64,000 nt of DNA from Gibbula magus (lineage: Eukaryota > Mollusca > Gastropoda > Trochida > Trochidae). The number at the start of each line of letters is the position of its first letter. Positions within the stretch are counted from its first letter, which is position 1. The position numbers were made by a program, and so were the translations under genes. Below are positions 62,880-64,000 of the stretch, piece by piece. The stretch spans positions 25,347,457 through 25,411,456 of the forward strand of contig OW388290.1 of NCBI GenBank assembly GCA_936450465.1. The letters are read 5' to 3'. The notes below the pieces were generated by a model that was not told the DNA's origin, made no database searches, and saw nothing but the letters and a program-made list of their open reading frames with translations.

Positions 62880-63340
62880 AGTAATATACCTTCAAATAAC
62901 AAAAGTCATAATATCTACACCTAGATAGATACAGATACATTTTCACGACGAATGGCAATTGATTTAATGAATTTACAGAAAACCTAAATGCCTGTTGGAA
63001 TTAAACAACATCACTGTCAAAACTGGCATTCATGGACAAATTAAGTTAACACTGTTATTATGTTATTTAAATCACTCAGCCATAATGTCAAACAGCGGTC
63101 TTTGTCCAAAATTGATTGAACTTTTCACATTAATTCAAAATAACTTTTGTAAAATCAATTTGTTTTCTTCTACTTTGAGCAAGCACAAATTAACAACATT
63201 CAAGCTACAACTCAAGCACAAGAATAGTAATAATGATGAAATATAAATGATTTTCTTGCACTGATAGATATATTGTTTCGTAAGTGTTCATTAGCACACT
63301 ATAGAACGTTTGAGATATTGTTTCAAACTGCATGAATACT
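62880..63340. repeat. Sub-block Y, copy 3
   Basis: ACAGAAAACCTAAATGCCTG (62977), GGACAAATTAAGTTAACAC, GAGCAAGCACAAATTAAC and TTGAGATATTGTTTCAAACT align with the other two Y copies. It directly follows copy 2 of Y, so Y was duplicated locally. Confidence 0.7.
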
Positions 63341-63411
63341 CAATAATAAATAAAACTGGTGTAGAATGAAATCCATCGAAACTCTATTAGAAAGCAACAA
63401 TCTCAGCAAAC

Positions 63412-63623
63412 ATGACAGTACTGGGCCAGTACTGGCTTGGTACTGGCTGGTAAAGTTGATAAAGGCATACTGGCTTACGGTAAAGAACCAGCACTGGCCC
63501 AGAACCGTTTTAACTGAATTGGCCCAGTTAAGGTAAAATTATACTGGCCCAGTGCTCGCAATACGGTACTGAAGTACGGTACTGGCCCTGTACTGGCCCT
63601 GTACTGGCCCAGTTATCAATCAC
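63412..63623 (-). mobile_element. Solo end of the TACTGGGCC element
   Basis: CAGCAAACATGACAGTACTG (63414) through GTACTGGCCCAGTTATC is the reverse complement of about 49410-49603, including GGTAAAGTTGATAAAGGCAT and TTTTAACTGAATTGGCCCAG, with few differences. The other end of the element is missing: the sequence passes directly into the LINE 3' end at about 63625. So it is a solo or truncated copy, orientation opposite to the one at 48457. Confidence 0.85.
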
Positions 63624-63629
63624 TTTATT

Positions 63630-64000
63630 TCAGAATTAAAGGCCAAGTGGCCCAGAGTACATCAGGTTTTACAAAAACATGGCATGGTGTGTGGAACAGA
63701 TAACAATATATGTTATTACAATAATAATTTACGTAAGTGTTTCTTTGATATTTCTCGTCTTCATGAGGGCTAGAAACTTGACAGTTGAAGGTGGGCTGTA
63801 ATAATAAGCTGGAATATATTCAGATCGACATTGTTTATAAAATGGACATATCAACATTATGTGGTATTCATCTTCAAGTATGTCAGCATTACATTTTTTA
63901 CAAATTAATTCATTATATGGAACCAATGTCTTCGAGAAGCGCTGTTTTTGTACGTTCAGGTTATGAGATTGACATCTAAATTTGATTACCATTCGCATTA
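63630..64000 (-). pseudogene. LINE C-terminal fragment with CxxC-H-C motif, runs off the window
   Basis: The minus open frame 63998-63729 contains RMVIKFRCQSHNLNVQKQRF, then ICKKCNADILEDEYHIMLIC and PFYKQCRSEYIP: the CxxC...EDEYH...CP pattern of the zinc-binding tail that follows the reverse transcriptase in many LINE proteins. After the TGA-type end the 3' region reads CTGATGTACTCTGGGCCACT and AATAAAG (minus strand, about 63625-63670), a plausible LINE 3' end with a polyadenylation-like signal. The frame is open to the right edge of the window, so more of the element may lie outside. An alternative would be a domesticated gene, which nothing here supports. Confidence 0.78.

Overview
The window looks like AT-rich nuclear DNA from an animal, most likely a mollusc. 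The evidence is indirect: four copies of a tRNA-derived SINE whose 3' end reads GCGTTAAACCCC followed by CTCACCT-type repeats, several short tandem arrays capped by GGACGGACGG, and relics of LINEs, a Tc1/mariner element and a 5S-like SINE. I cannot fix the genus. No bacterial operon, CRISPR array, rRNA gene or functional tRNA gene is visible. The longest open frames are about 110-118 codons and most look like chance.

No complete protein-coding gene can be supported. Two short cysteine-rich open frames with splice-like borders (2904-3149 minus, 15785-15873 plus) are the best candidates for real or decayed exons. Otherwise the window is intergenic or intronic sequence filled with repeats.

Layout. 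1-4 kb: GTCCGTCC-capped tandem repeats, the 3' end of a LINE on the minus strand, and a candidate exon. 8-10 kb: a 70-bp inverted repeat carrying a SINE, then a hairpin element with paired TGACGTCA sites. 14-24 kb: a SINE, a candidate terminal exon, two multi-unit tandem arrays and a 616-bp element with 37-bp terminal inverted repeats. 27-31 kb: two more SINEs, one with a perfect 14-bp target duplication. 32-38 kb: a ~355-bp tandem duplication, a CRE-like cluster and a long hairpin in a GGGCCAATA element. 41.2-62.1 kb: an old direct tandem duplication of about 10.5 kb per copy. 63.4-64 kb: a solo end of a TACTGGGCC element next to a LINE 3' end that runs off the window.

The duplication is the main structural feature. 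Copy 1 (about 41.17-51.56 kb) and copy 2 (about 51.85-62.10 kb) share at least ten collinear blocks in the same orientation. Later insertions differ between them. Copy 1 gained a LINE fragment that was itself split by a ~1.15-kb inverted-repeat element built from palindromic GTACTGGGCCAGTAC units. Copy 2 gained a 1,039-bp fold-back element derived from a Tc1-like transposon and a SINE with a 5S-like head. A ~0.5-kb sub-block occurs once in copy 1 and twice after copy 2, in a different order. The most novel items are the nested Tc1 fold-back, the TACTGGGCC element caught splitting a LINE, and the recurring pairs of CRE-like sites.
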